The position numbers were made by a program, and so were the translations under genes. This document shows, one piece after another, positions 47,115 through 56,035 of a stretch of 64,000 nucleotides of DNA. Below the pieces are notes generated by a model that was not told the DNA's origin, made no database searches, and was given only the letters and a program-made list of their open reading frames with translations. Numbering within the stretch: the stretch's first letter is position 1; the number at the start of each line of letters is the position of its first letter. This stretch comes from Micromonospora matsumotoense (lineage in GTDB: Bacteria; Actinomycetota; Actinomycetes; Mycobacteriales; Micromonosporaceae), in NCBI RefSeq assembly GCF_900091525.1, contig NZ_FMCU01000001.1, forward strand, positions 434,001 to 498,000, given 5' to 3'.

Positions 47115-47924
47115 ATGCAGCGACCGGACTGGGCACCCGACGACATCGACGTCGAACGCCCCAGCGTCGCCCGCATGTACGACTACTACCTCGGCGGCTC
47201 GCACAACTTCGCCGCCGACCGGGTGGCCGCCCGGGCGATGGTGGAGGCGGTCCCCGACGCGCCGTTGATGGCCCAGGCCAACCGGGCGTTCCTGCGCCGG
47301 GTGGTGCAATACCTGGGCGACTCCGGCATCCGGCAGTTCCTCGACATCGGCTCCGGCATCCCCACCGTCGGCAACGTGCACGAGATCGCCCAGCGGGCCG
47401 CCCCGGACGCCCGGGTGGTCTACATCGACGTCGATCCGGTCGCCGTGGCGCACAGCCAGGAGATCCTGGCCGGCAACCGCAACGCCGCCGTCGTCCGGGA
47501 GGACCTGCGCCGGCCGGCGGCGATCCTGCGGCACCCCGAGGTGACCCGGCTGATCGACTTCTCCCAGCCGGTGGCCGTGATGGTCGTGGCGGTGCTGCAC
47601 TTCATCCCGCACGCAGACCATCCCGAGGAGACCCTGCGCACGTTGCGCGCGGCGCTGGCCCCGGGCAGTCACCTGGTCCTCTCCCAGGCCGGCGAGGACG
47701 GTCGCCGCAGGGCGGAGCAGGTCGAGGCGGAACGGGTCTACCGCCGCACCGACAATCCGCTGTGCATCCGCAGCCGGGCCGAGCTGACCGCGTTCTTCGA
47801 CGGCTTCACGCTGGTCGATCCCGGGGTGGTCTGGGTGCCGCAGTGGCGACCCGAGACACCGGAGAGCGCCGAGGACGCCGAGCGGGCCGGCTTCCTGGGC
47901 GGCGTCGGGCGTCTCGATGGGTGA
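47115..47924 (+). CDS. SAM-dependent methyltransferase, DUF574 family
   Basis: 269 residues from the ATG at 47115. It begins DDIDVERPSVARMYDYYLGGSHNFAADRVAARAM, the signature of the actinobacterial DUF574 methyltransferases, with a SAM-binding FLDIGSGIPTVGNVHEIAQ, VVYIDVDPVAVAHSQEIL and VMVVAVLHFIPHADHPEETLRTLRAALAPGSHLVLSQ. These are abundant in Streptomyces and Micromonospora. The substrate is unknown. Its stop overlaps the ATG of the GGDEF-EAL gene, so the two share one transcript and likely one task. Confidence 0.92.
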   Translation: MQRPDWAPDDIDVERPSVARMYDYYLGGSHNFAADRVAARAMVEAVPDAPLMAQANRAFLRRVVQYLGDSGIRQFLDIGSGIPTVGNVHEIAQRAAPDARVVYIDVDPVAVAHSQEILAGNRNAAVVREDLRRPAAILRHPEVTRLIDFSQPVAVMVVAVLHFIPHADHPEETLRTLRAALAPGSHLVLSQAGEDGRRRAEQVEAERVYRRTDNPLCIRSRAELTAFFDGFTLVDPGVVWVPQWRPETPESAEDAERAGFLGGVGRLDG

Positions 47925-49677
47925 GCCGGTGACCCCCGGGGCGTCCTGCCCGGGCACCTTCGCCCGCGCCTGGGCCAAGGCGGTCTCCGGCACCAGCTAC
48001 CTGCCGATGACCCAGGCCCAACTGGAGGAGATGCTGCAACGGCTCACCCACCGGTTGGCCGCCGCGCTGCGGGCCGAGCCGTTCGACCCGCGCGTCGGTC
48101 ACCAGGTGGGCGCCGAACTGGTGGCCGCGCACATCGCCTCGGCCGAGGGGCTGGGGCGTACCGTCGAGGTCATCCAGCTCCGCCTGCTGCGGGACCTCGG
48201 CCTGGTCGGCGACGACATCTCCGACCGGCTGGCCCGGCTGCTGGCCACCGTCACCACCGGGTACGCCCGCGCGCTGCGCGACCGGACGCTCGACGAGCAG
48301 GAGTCGATCCGGCGGGCCGCGATGGTGGCCCGGGTGCAGGCCGAACGGGCGCTGCGCGACAGCGAATCCCGGTTCCGCCACCAGGCCACCCACGACCCGC
48401 TCACCGACCTGCCCAACCGCACCCTGTTCACCGACCGGCTCGCCGCCGCCATCGCCGTGCCGGGGCGGGGTGCCGACCGGGTCGGGGTCTGCTTCCTCGA
48501 CCTCGACCGGTTCAAGGTGGTCAACGACTCGCTCGGACACCAGGTCGGTGACGCGCTGCTGGTGCAGGTGGCGCAGCGGCTGCGTCGGGCGCTCGGCGAC
48601 CACCTGGTGGCCCGGCTCGGCGGTGACGAGTTCGTCATCCTGGTCGAGCGGACCGGCGGCACCGACGACGTGGTCGAGGCGGCCGAGGCGGCGCTGGCGG
48701 CGGTCAGCGAGCCGGCCCTGGTCGACGGGCACGAGCTGAGCGTCACGGCCAGCGTCGGCATCGTGGAGCGGCCGGTGGCCGGCACCACCCCCGGTGAGTT
48801 GATGCGGGCCGCCGACAGCACCCTGCACTGGGCCAAGGCGGCCGGCGGCGCCCGGTGGGCGCTGTTCGACCCGGCCCGGCACCGCACCGAGCTGGCCCGG
48901 TACGCCCTGTCGGCGGCGATCCCCGCCGCCCTGGACCGGGGCGAGTTCTTCCTGGACTACCAGCCGCTGACGTCACTGCGCGACGGCACCCTGCTCGGGG
49001 TGGAGGCGTTGGTCCGCTGGCGGCACCCCGAGCTGGGGGTGTTGAGCCCCGGCAGCTTCATCGGGCTGGCCGAGGAGACCGGGCTGATCGTCCGGCTCGG
49101 CGGCTGGGTGCTCGCCGAGGCGTGCCGGGAGGCGGAGAGCTGGGCGGCCGGCGGCGGACCGGCGCCGTTCGTCAGCGTCAACCTCGCCGTCCGGCAGGTC
49201 AACCGTCCGGATCTGGTGCAGGAGGTACGCGGGCTGCTGGCGCAGACCGGCCTGCCGCCGGAGCGGCTCCAGCTGGAGATCACCGAGAGCACCATGATGA
49301 GCGCAGGTGCCGAGGACCCGGTCCGGGCCCTGCGGGCGCTCAACGACCTGGGCGTCCGGATCGCCATCGACGACTTCGGCACCGGCTACAGCAACCTGGC
49401 CTACCTGCGGGACCTGCCGGTGACCGAGCTGAAGATGGCCGGTGAGTTCGTGACCGGGCTGCGTGCCCCGCAGGTCGACCCGGCCAGCCGTACCGACGAG
49501 CGGATCCTGGCCTCGTTGGTGTCGTTGGCCCACGCGCTGGACCTGACCGTCACCGCCGAGGGGGTGGAGACCGCGGACCAGGCCGACCTGCTGCGTGCCA
49601 TCGGCTGCGACGCCGGCCAGGGCTGGCACTTCGGCCGACCCGCTCCCGCCGCCCGCATCCTCGAACAGATCCGCTGA
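47917..49677 (+). CDS. Cyclic di-GMP GGDEF-EAL protein
   Basis: 586 residues, ATG start overlapping the methyltransferase stop by 8 bases. N-terminal helical sensor region (about 1-150, without membrane helices) ends in a coiled coil; then a GGDEF domain with intact GGDEF at 235-239 and RFKVVNDSLGHQVGD, and an EAL domain with EAL at 363-365, VSVNLAVRQ, LQLEITES, DDFGTGYSNLAYL and VTAEGVETADQ. The conserved Glu, Asn, Glu, Asp-Asp, Lys (ELKMAGEF) and Glu/Gln positions of the EAL active site appear present, so it may make or degrade c-di-GMP. Sensor ligand unknown. Confidence 0.93.
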   Translation: MGEPVTPGASCPGTFARAWAKAVSGTSYLPMTQAQLEEMLQRLTHRLAAALRAEPFDPRVGHQVGAELVAAHIASAEGLGRTVEVIQLRLLRDLGLVGDDISDRLARLLATVTTGYARALRDRTLDEQESIRRAAMVARVQAERALRDSESRFRHQATHDPLTDLPNRTLFTDRLAAAIAVPGRGADRVGVCFLDLDRFKVVNDSLGHQVGDALLVQVAQRLRRALGDHLVARLGGDEFVILVERTGGTDDVVEAAEAALAAVSEPALVDGHELSVTASVGIVERPVAGTTPGELMRAADSTLHWAKAAGGARWALFDPARHRTELARYALSAAIPAALDRGEFFLDYQPLTSLRDGTLLGVEALVRWRHPELGVLSPGSFIGLAEETGLIVRLGGWVLAEACREAESWAAGGGPAPFVSVNLAVRQVNRPDLVQEVRGLLAQTGLPPERLQLEITESTMMSAGAEDPVRALRALNDLGVRIAIDDFGTGYSNLAYLRDLPVTELKMAGEFVTGLRAPQVDPASRTDERILASLVSLAHALDLTVTAEGVETADQADLLRAIGCDAGQGWHFGRPAPAARILEQIR

Positions 49678-49769
49678 ACCGCCGGCCGGGCCGACCGGCA
49701 CGGCACCGGCCGCTGAGGTGACGCGCACCGGGGCGGCCGGGCCGATCGGCGGGGTCGGTCAGTGGCGGC

Positions 49770-50909
49770 TCAGCCGGGTGAGGTGGTGCCGGCGAGCAGG
49801 TCGGTCAGTCGACGCGCCTGGCTCTCCCAGCGCCACTCCTTCTCCACCCAGGCCCGGCCGGCCGCGCCGAGCTGGCGGGCCAGGTCCCGGTCGGCGAGCA
49901 GGGTGGCCACCCGGTCGGCGAGCTGGGCGACGTCGCGGCCCGGGACGACGTATCCGGTCTCGCCCTCGCGGACCGCGTCGGGTGCGCCGCCGGAGTCACC
50001 GGCCACCACCGGCAGCCCGGTCGCCGACGCCTCCAGATAGACGATGCCCAGCCCTTCGACGTCCAGGCCCCGGTTGCGGGTCCGGCAGGGCATCGCGTAG
50101 ACGTCGCCGGCCGCATAGTGGGCGGGCAGCTCGTCCCACGGGACCGAACCGGTGAACACCACGTCCTGCTCGACACCGGTGGATCGGGCCAGCTTCTCCA
50201 GCGTCGCCCGGTAGGGGCCACCGCCGACCACCAGCAGCGCCGCGTCGGGCACCCGACGGCGGATCGCCGGCAGGGCCCGGATCAGCATGTCCTGGCCCTT
50301 GCGCGCGACCAGCCGGGAGACGCAGACCACCACCGGCCGGTCGGTCAGCCCGAGCCGGGCCCGCACCGGTGCGCCGTCCACCCCCGGGTGGTAGGTGTCC
50401 ACGTCGACCCCGGGGGCCAGCCGGTGCAGCGCGGTGACGCCGTGCAGGGCGCGTTCCAGCCGTACCCGGGTGTAGTCGCCGAGGTAGGTGACCACGTCGG
50501 TGTCCCGGCCGATCCGACGCAGCGCGGTGCGGGTTCCGGGCAGGGTCGCCCAGCCGGCCTCGTGGCCGTGGGTCAACGCGACCGCCCGCCGGATGCCGGC
50601 ACGTCGGCGCAGCCCACCGGCGAGCAGGCCCAGCGGGGCCGCGGCACCGAACCAGACGGTGTCGCAGCCGTGCTCGCGGGCCAGCCGGGCGGCCCGGCGG
50701 GCGACCCGTGGGGTGGGCAGCAGCACCCGGGTGGCGTCCCGGATCACCGGGAAGGGCTGCGCGGCGTCGAACTCGGCGGTGTCCCGCCAACTGGAGGCGT
50801 AGACCACCACCGAGCCGGGCGGCTGGCGGACCGCCAGGTGGTGCACGAACGACTGGATGCCGCCGGGGCGGGGCGGGAAGTCGTTGGTGATCAGCAGGGT
50901 GCGACTCAT
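49770..50909 (-). CDS. pimB: PimB'-like GT4 mannosyltransferase
   Basis: 379 residues, ATG start. GT-B glycosyltransferase: LLITNDFPPRPGGIQSFVHHLA, ALTHGHEAGWA, the donor site VCVSRLVARKGQDMLIRALPAI, VGGGPYRATLEKLARS and EGLGIVYLEASATGLPVVAGDSGGAPDAV, where the ExxxxxxxE pair of GT4 enzymes is seen. In mycobacteria Rv2188c adds the second mannose to phosphatidylinositol mannoside. Location next to the acyl-CoA synthetase locus supports PimB'. It converges with the GGDEF-EAL gene and its start overlaps the M48 protease stop. Confidence 0.93.
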   Translation of the reverse strand: MSRTLLITNDFPPRPGGIQSFVHHLAVRQPPGSVVVYASSWRDTAEFDAAQPFPVIRDATRVLLPTPRVARRAARLAREHGCDTVWFGAAAPLGLLAGGLRRRAGIRRAVALTHGHEAGWATLPGTRTALRRIGRDTDVVTYLGDYTRVRLERALHGVTALHRLAPGVDVDTYHPGVDGAPVRARLGLTDRPVVVCVSRLVARKGQDMLIRALPAIRRRVPDAALLVVGGGPYRATLEKLARSTGVEQDVVFTGSVPWDELPAHYAAGDVYAMPCRTRNRGLDVEGLGIVYLEASATGLPVVAGDSGGAPDAVREGETGYVVPGRDVAQLADRVATLLADRDLARQLGAAGRAWVEKEWRWESQARRLTDLLAGTTSPG

Positions 50910-52165
50910 CGGCCGGCCTCCCGGGCGTAGGCGCGGGCGGCGGCCATCCGCTCCACCGTGGACGGATGCGACGCCGACCAGAGGTACGCCCAGCGGGGCG
51001 GGTCGGGGTCGGCCAGGTTGACCCCGGCGAGCCGGCGTTGCATCGCCTCGAAGGTGGCCGGGTCACCGGTGAGCGCCATCGCGTGCGCGTCGGCCCGCGC
51101 CTCGACCCGGCGCGACATCAGCGCCTGCACCGGGCCGGCGATCAGCCCGACGACCGTCACCAGGGCGACCAGCAGCGCGAACGCGCGCGGCTCGGCGATC
51201 GAGTCGACGCCGGCCCGGCGCAGCAGCGGCGTCCAGGAGCCGAGCAGATAGAGCGCGACGACCGCGGCGGCGGCCCCGAGCGCGCCGGTCACCGTGCCGG
51301 TCCAGACGTCCCGGTCCTTGGCGTGACCCAGCTCGTGCGCGACGACGCTGGTCACCTCGGCGGGGGTGGCCTCGCGCAGCAGGGTGTCGTAGACCACCAC
51401 CCGCCGGGTCGGCCCCAGACCGGAGACGTACGCGTTGACCGCCGTGGTCCGCCGGGAGGCGTCCGCGACCAGCACGTCCCGCACCGGTACGCCGTCGCGG
51501 GCGGCCAGCGCGGTCAGCTCGGTGCGCAACGGCCCCTGCGCCATCGGGGTGAACCGGTTGAACACCGGCTCCACCAGCACCGGCAGCACGAAGGAGAGCA
51601 GCACCACCAGCCCTGCCGCGCCGGCCGCTCCGAACGCCCACCACCAGCGCGGGGCGAGTCGGGTGACGGTGTAGAAGCCGAGCAGCACGACCGCGGCGAC
51701 CACCGCGCTGAGCGCGTACGACTTGAGCAGGTCGACCGTCCAGCCGCCCCAGCCCTGGGTGCTCAGCCCGTAGCGGGTCAGCACCGACTGCCGCCAGGCG
51801 GCGAAGGGCAGGGTGAGCAGGTCGGCGACGAGCACCACGGCGATCCCGCCGAGCACGGCGCGGGCGATCCAGTGGTCACCGAAGGGCCGCCCGGCCAACT
51901 CGACCAGTCTCGCCCCGAGCGGGGTCAGCCCGAGCAGCAGCGCCACGACGAGCCCGACGGCCAGCCCGGTGTAGCGGCCGGGGCGCAGGGCCGCCTGCAA
52001 CGCCCGCCCCCGGGCCACCTGATCGGCGGGCAGGTCACGCAACGCGGCGAGCTGGTCGGACCGGGGGGCCGGGGGGCGGCTCCACGGGACCAGCAGGACA
52101 CCGACCACGAGCAGGGCCAGCACCAACGCCGCCAGGGTGAGCACCGCCCAGCCGCGCGGGGTCAC
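50906..52165 (-). CDS. M48-family membrane metallopeptidase
   Basis: 419 residues, ATG start. A zinc protease of the Ste24/HtpX type: VVAHELGHAKDRD at 277-281 carries the HExxH motif and YVSGLGPTRRVVVYDTLL lies ahead of it; downstream RRVEARADAHAMALTGDPATFEAMQRRLAGVNLAD holds the third ligand (Glu/Asp) region. Several membrane helices (LTLAALVLALLVVGVLLVPW at the start, LAVGLVVALLLGLTPLG, and others) place it in the membrane. It may process or degrade membrane proteins. It is cotranscribed with the PimB' gene. Confidence 0.92.
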   Translation of the reverse strand: MTPRGWAVLTLAALVLALLVVGVLLVPWSRPPAPRSDQLAALRDLPADQVARGRALQAALRPGRYTGLAVGLVVALLLGLTPLGARLVELAGRPFGDHWIARAVLGGIAVVLVADLLTLPFAAWRQSVLTRYGLSTQGWGGWTVDLLKSYALSAVVAAVVLLGFYTVTRLAPRWWWAFGAAGAAGLVVLLSFVLPVLVEPVFNRFTPMAQGPLRTELTALAARDGVPVRDVLVADASRRTTAVNAYVSGLGPTRRVVVYDTLLREATPAEVTSVVAHELGHAKDRDVWTGTVTGALGAAAAVVALYLLGSWTPLLRRAGVDSIAEPRAFALLVALVTVVGLIAGPVQALMSRRVEARADAHAMALTGDPATFEAMQRRLAGVNLADPDPPRWAYLWSASHPSTVERMAAARAYAREAGR

Positions 52166-52368
52166 CTCGACGCCCCGGGGACGGACCTGCGGGTGTGGCG
52201 TCGTACCCGTGTCATGCCGCCGCTCCTCCCGCCGTGAGCGCCCATCCTATGGCCCACCGAGGCGGGCCCGGCGCGGTGTGTGCCCCGGCCCCACCCGGCC
52301 CGCACGGAGCAACCGTCAGCCACGGACATCGCTGGCCCGGCGGGCCTGCTCCGGCGGGGCGGCGGCGG

Positions 52369-52578
52369 TCAGGCGACCCGGCGGCGGGTGGACCGGGCCC
52401 GGCGGGTCTCGTGGGCCAGCACCTCCACCTCGAAGCCGGACCGGGTGAGCACCTCGATCGCCCGGTGCTCGGCGGCACCCAGGCCGGCGGCCGGCGAGTC
52501 GGTGTCGAGCAGGGCCGTCACCAGGCAGCCGGCGCAGCCCGCGCCCCGGACCCGGCAACCGTCGCAGTCGATGAGCAT
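52369..52578 (-). CDS. Small Cys-rich conserved actinobacterial protein
   Basis: 69 residues, ATG start with AGGAGG upstream. It begins LIDCDGCRVRGAGCAGCLVTALLDTDSP, with a CDGCxxRGxxCxxC cluster that could bind zinc or iron, then a helix and a basic tail (RRARSTRRRV). Homologues of this pattern sit near NlpC/P60 and PimB' genes in actinobacteria. Function unknown. Confidence 0.75.
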   Translation of the reverse strand: MLIDCDGCRVRGAGCAGCLVTALLDTDSPAAGLGAAEHRAIEVLTRSGFEVEVLAHETRRARSTRRRVA

Positions 52579-52753
52579 CGTGCCTCCTGACGCAGTGCGG
52601 CGTCGGGCGGAAGACCATCGTCACCACCCGAGCACCGTCGGTCAGGTCGGACACTAGCCATCGGGTACGACACAATCGGACAACCGGTGATCAACCAGCA
52701 AGTCGATGACGATCGGGGCGGTCATGGATTTGATCGATGTCGTCCGATGTGCT

Positions 52754-53308
52754 TCATCCGCTGCGGAGCTGGCCGCCGGGGCGAGTCAGCACGTCATAGA
52801 GCGGAGCACCGTTCCAACTCGGCTGGAGTTTGGTGATTTTCCGCCAGCCCCATGAGCGGTAGGCCGCCTGTGCCACGAAGTTGTCGGGATCAGCGAGCAG
52901 CGTCGAACGTTCCTCCGCCCGGGTACCAAGCAGTTCGTGGTGTAACGCCCTACCGATGCCACGATGCTGCCAGGATGGACGCACCAGAAGCTCGCTCAGG
53001 GCGAAGGTCCGCGTCCCGCTCTCCTGGGTGAAGCCGGCAGGAACGGGTTGCTGGATGCCACTCCACCATCGTGTCTGAGCAGACAATGGGAAGCCGTAGG
53101 CGTACCCCACCAGCTCGCCCTTGGCTGTCGCCGTGACCAACTCCCATCCAGGCGCCTGCATGTGCCCCCCGAGTTGGCGGCGGTAGCGATCCTCGCTGTG
53201 GAACTCGCCGCCGTCGGGATAGACCGCTAGGTAGAGGGACACCAACTCGTCAACGATCCGCCGCGCTTGATCGGCGTCGTGGTGGTGTAGTCGCACGTCC
53301 ACGCTCAT
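52754..53308 (-). CDS. GNAT acetyltransferase
   Basis: 184 residues. SVDVRLHHHDADQARRIVDELVSLYLAVYPDGGEF, WELVTATAKGELVGYAYGFPL, LSELLVRPSWQHRGIGRALHHELLGTRAEERSTLLADPDNFVAQAAYRSWGWRKIT. The acetyl-CoA loop Q/HRGIGRA is intact. Its ATG overlaps the stop of the XRE-TPR regulator, so it is cotranscribed and probably under its control. Substrate unknown. Confidence 0.88.
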   Translation of the reverse strand: MSVDVRLHHHDADQARRIVDELVSLYLAVYPDGGEFHSEDRYRRQLGGHMQAPGWELVTATAKGELVGYAYGFPLSAQTRWWSGIQQPVPAGFTQESGTRTFALSELLVRPSWQHRGIGRALHHELLGTRAEERSTLLADPDNFVAQAAYRSWGWRKITKLQPSWNGAPLYDVLTRPGGQLRSG

Positions 53309-54849
53309 AGCCTCACCGCTTGGTCGTAAGCAGCTACGAACTGCCGGGTTTCCGAACTCGCCTGCCGATGTCGGCCGACGTTCTTCCGGACCTGCGCAAG
53401 GAGGCGGTTCACCCGGCCCGAACTCATCTGGCTCACCGCGAGCAGAGCGTCTTGGCCGTGGTGGGCGGCTCCGTTCACGTCCCCTTGGCGGTACATCGCG
53501 TCAGCGAGTTGGACCGTGTAGTAAGCCTGGTTGCGGCGAAAGGCAGGGGATGGGCTCATCGTGATGGCTCGAAACGACTCGGCGGCGCGATCCGGACGAT
53601 TCAGAGCGAGGTAGGACAGCCCTGCGATGCCATTCAGTTCCTGTGCTGTCACGAAGTTGAGGAACGGGAGATCGTCATCGCTGGTTCCTCGGTGGAAGGC
53701 GTGTTTGGCCTTAGCCATCTCGCGGGTGAAACCGCTCGCATCCTGAAGGGATGCATAGGCACGGGCAGCACGCAGGTGCAACAGGGTGGTCAACCGGGGC
53801 GTGGCCCAACCGGCGGACGACCGGAAAGCGGCGTCCGAGCAATGCAGTGACTCGCCCGGTCGGTCGTCTCGGATCAGCAACATGGAAAGGCAGGACAGAG
53901 CCCGCACCTCGGCCTGCTGGTCGTCAGCCAGGCGAGCGCGGGTGATGGCCTCGTTGAGGTAGGGTTTCGCCTCCGACCGCCGGTCTGCGTCTATCGCGAG
54001 CCAGGCGGTCTCGACGACGAGGTCCGCCAGTGCGCTTTGGAGCGCGTGGCCCACCTGCCTGCTGTAGGTAGCCTTCGCCGCCCAGAGGGACATTCGGGCG
54101 TGCACCTGGCCGGCTACGTCGCAGAGAGCGTCGGCACCCACCGCCGCATCGACCCGTCGAAGTTCTTCGACCAACGAGCTGGCGAAGACCACATGCTCCA
54201 ACTCGATGTTCCTGGGAGCATCCGACTGCGTCGAGATCAGACCGAGGTAGCCGGTCGCACCGAGTCCTGCGAGCGTGGCCAATGTGTTGAATCGTCGTCG
54301 GTCCGTAGTATCACCCCCGGTGTCTGCTATGACTGGTGCTGCATTCCCGGTGACTGTCTCGCTGCCACCCCTGCTCGGTTCGCCGGCGGCGCTGGCACGG
54401 CTGGACGGGCGTCTGCTGCCGGGAAGCTCGAACCAAAGGTGGCCGGCAGGTATCCGCAGTACCTGCGCCCAGTGCGCCAGCCGGTCCAGATGCACCACCG
54501 GCGGCCCATTCTCCAGCCGGCTCAACTGGGCCTGGGTGATCCCCATCCACCCCGCCACCACGGTCTGCGGCAACGCGTGCCGCCCGTGGTACGGATGGCA
54601 CCGGTAGGCCCTGATCACCTGCCCGAGGTGACGTGACGCGAGCGCCTGCCGTACCGGCTGGTGGTCCCAGAAGGACGCCGACACCGCAGGCGGCGCGCTG
54701 AGCCGGTCGCGCTCGGCGGCCTGGCAGGGCGCACAGCGTCCGCTGTCGTTGTCCCGGGCGAGTCGCCCGCCACAGCGTGGGCAGTTCGCAGATGTCACCG
54801 GCAACCTCGCCAATCGCGGGCGGCTGAGTCCGAAGTCGAGCGTAGCCAT
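53305..54849 (-). CDS. XRE-type regulator with zinc ribbon and TPR-like C-terminus
   Basis: 514 residues, ATG start. N-terminal NCPRCGGRLARDNDSGRCAPCQ is a zinc ribbon; QTVVAGWMGITQAQLSRLENGPPVVHLDRLAHWAQVLRIP is an XRE HTH. The next 330 residues are helical, TPR-like (for example YASLQDASGFTREMAKAKHAF and AALNRPDRAAESFRA-like repeats). Such actinomycete regulators often bind a peptide or small ligand through the TPR part. The codon use and the G+C content are lower than in the flanking genes, compatible with transfer. It precedes and overlaps the GNAT gene. Confidence 0.85.
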   Translation of the reverse strand: MATLDFGLSRPRLARLPVTSANCPRCGGRLARDNDSGRCAPCQAAERDRLSAPPAVSASFWDHQPVRQALASRHLGQVIRAYRCHPYHGRHALPQTVVAGWMGITQAQLSRLENGPPVVHLDRLAHWAQVLRIPAGHLWFELPGSRRPSSRASAAGEPSRGGSETVTGNAAPVIADTGGDTTDRRRFNTLATLAGLGATGYLGLISTQSDAPRNIELEHVVFASSLVEELRRVDAAVGADALCDVAGQVHARMSLWAAKATYSRQVGHALQSALADLVVETAWLAIDADRRSEAKPYLNEAITRARLADDQQAEVRALSCLSMLLIRDDRPGESLHCSDAAFRSSAGWATPRLTTLLHLRAARAYASLQDASGFTREMAKAKHAFHRGTSDDDLPFLNFVTAQELNGIAGLSYLALNRPDRAAESFRAITMSPSPAFRRNQAYYTVQLADAMYRQGDVNGAAHHGQDALLAVSQMSSGRVNRLLAQVRKNVGRHRQASSETRQFVAAYDQAVRL

Positions 54850-54906
54850 TCAACCCGCTCCGTGCAGGAGCGGTATACGTAGCGCGCATATCGAGGACGC
54901 CCATGC

Positions 54907-55444
54907 TCATGTCGTACCGGTCGGCCGGCCTGTTCGACGGAGGGTGTCGACCACGATCGCCCAGCGGTCAGCCGTCATCTCGTCACCGGGCCGGAGGAAG
55001 CTGGCGTCATGGAAGACGACCCCGGCTTCCCCGAGCAACCGGAGGTGCCCTGCATAGGCGGGGTGGGCGGCGAGAGTCGCCTTCACCCGGGGAAAGGCGT
55101 GGACCGGCAGGCCGGTGCCGATCGCCTCGTTGAGGATGCCCAGCGCCAGCGTGTCACTCGCCCCGACCGCCCACTTGTTCACCGTGTTGAAGGTGACCGG
55201 AACGACCAGCAGCGCGTCGGCCGGTGGATGAGGCTCCGTATCACCGGGTCTGCGCCACTGCGCCCGTACCGGATAGCCGGTCTGTTCCTGCATCGCCACC
55301 CCGGTCGAGCCAGGACGCCGCGACCGGGGTGGCGATGAGGCACACCGTCCACCCGTCCGCCATCAGCAGGTCGACGAGTTCGCCGATGCGGTCCACCGGC
55401 GGGGCCGCGCAGACCACGAGATGCAGCACTCCCCGATCACTCAT
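54907..55444 (-). pseudogene. Flavoprotein (phosphopantothenoylcysteine-decarboxylase fold), frameshifted
   Basis: The N-terminal part reads from ATG 55444: SDRGVLHLVVCAAPPVDRIGELVDLLMADGWTVCLIATPVAASWLDR, then in another frame VAMQEQTGYPVRAQWRRPGDTEPHPPADALLVVPVTFNTVNKWAVGASDTLALGILNEAIGTGLPV. The parts join if one base is removed from the run of four C at 55299-55302. The HFCD flavoprotein pattern (PADALLVVPVTFNTVNKWAxGxxDTLALG) is clear. A homopolymer shift may be a sequencing error or a real mutation. It lies just upstream of the XRE-TPR regulator gene (57 bases). Confidence 0.72.
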
Positions 55445-55681
55445 GCCAGCAGTGTCACCCACGGGCGAGCGGGTCCATCCGCGTAGTCGGTCGGATACGG
55501 TGCGCGCATGCCGCTCACGATCAGCACCGCATAGCGGAACCCCTGGTCAACGGCGATGGTCGACGGCATGGCCCGGGGCGGGTGCCGGGCTCCGGGGTGG
55601 TGTCGACCCGAACGACACGACCCCGTCCCCGCCCGCCCCGGTGTCCGTCCATCTTTCGCGACGCACAGGGGCGCAGACACG

Positions 55682-56035
55682 ATGACCACCAGGACAGACA
55701 TCCCCGACGGGGACCGGCCACCCGGCGACGGCCAGCCGGGGCAAGACGCCTGCGGCATGACACCGGCCGAGATCGTCCGCCGCTGGCTGCGGCTGGTGAC
55801 GGCGGACGCGGAGCTGTCCCCGTACCTCGTGGGGGTGGATCGGGTCCGGCTGGCCGCGCACCTGACGGCGAGCGTGGCCGCCGCGCTCGCCGGGGAGCCG
55901 GCGGACGCGTGGGGTGGGCTCGGCCTGTCCGAGGAGCAGCACCGGCGCGTCGGTGACTACCTGGTCGGGGTGTGCTGGGCGGCCGGCCTGCCCGACGAAC
56001 GGATCGCCCAGGTGCGCCGGGCGGTGGCCCGATGA
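55682..56035 (+). CDS. Truncated-globin-like protein lacking the proximal His
   Basis: 117 residues from the ATG at 55682. The part from about residue 28 has a TrHb1-like pattern: AEIVRRWLRLVTADAELSPYLVGVDRVRLAAHLTASVAAAL, then EPADAWGGLGLSEEQHRRVGDYLVGVCWAAGLPDERIAQVRRAV. Where TrHb1 proteins have the proximal histidine (VHxGxGI, helix F8), this one has Trp77; the first helices are also reduced. Heme binding in the usual way is therefore doubtful. The stop overlaps the ATG of a FAD/NAD reductase, which suggests a split flavohemoglobin-like pair. Another role, as a sensor or structural partner, is possible. Confidence 0.6.
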   Translation: MTTRTDIPDGDRPPGDGQPGQDACGMTPAEIVRRWLRLVTADAELSPYLVGVDRVRLAAHLTASVAAALAGEPADAWGGLGLSEEQHRRVGDYLVGVCWAAGLPDERIAQVRRAVAR

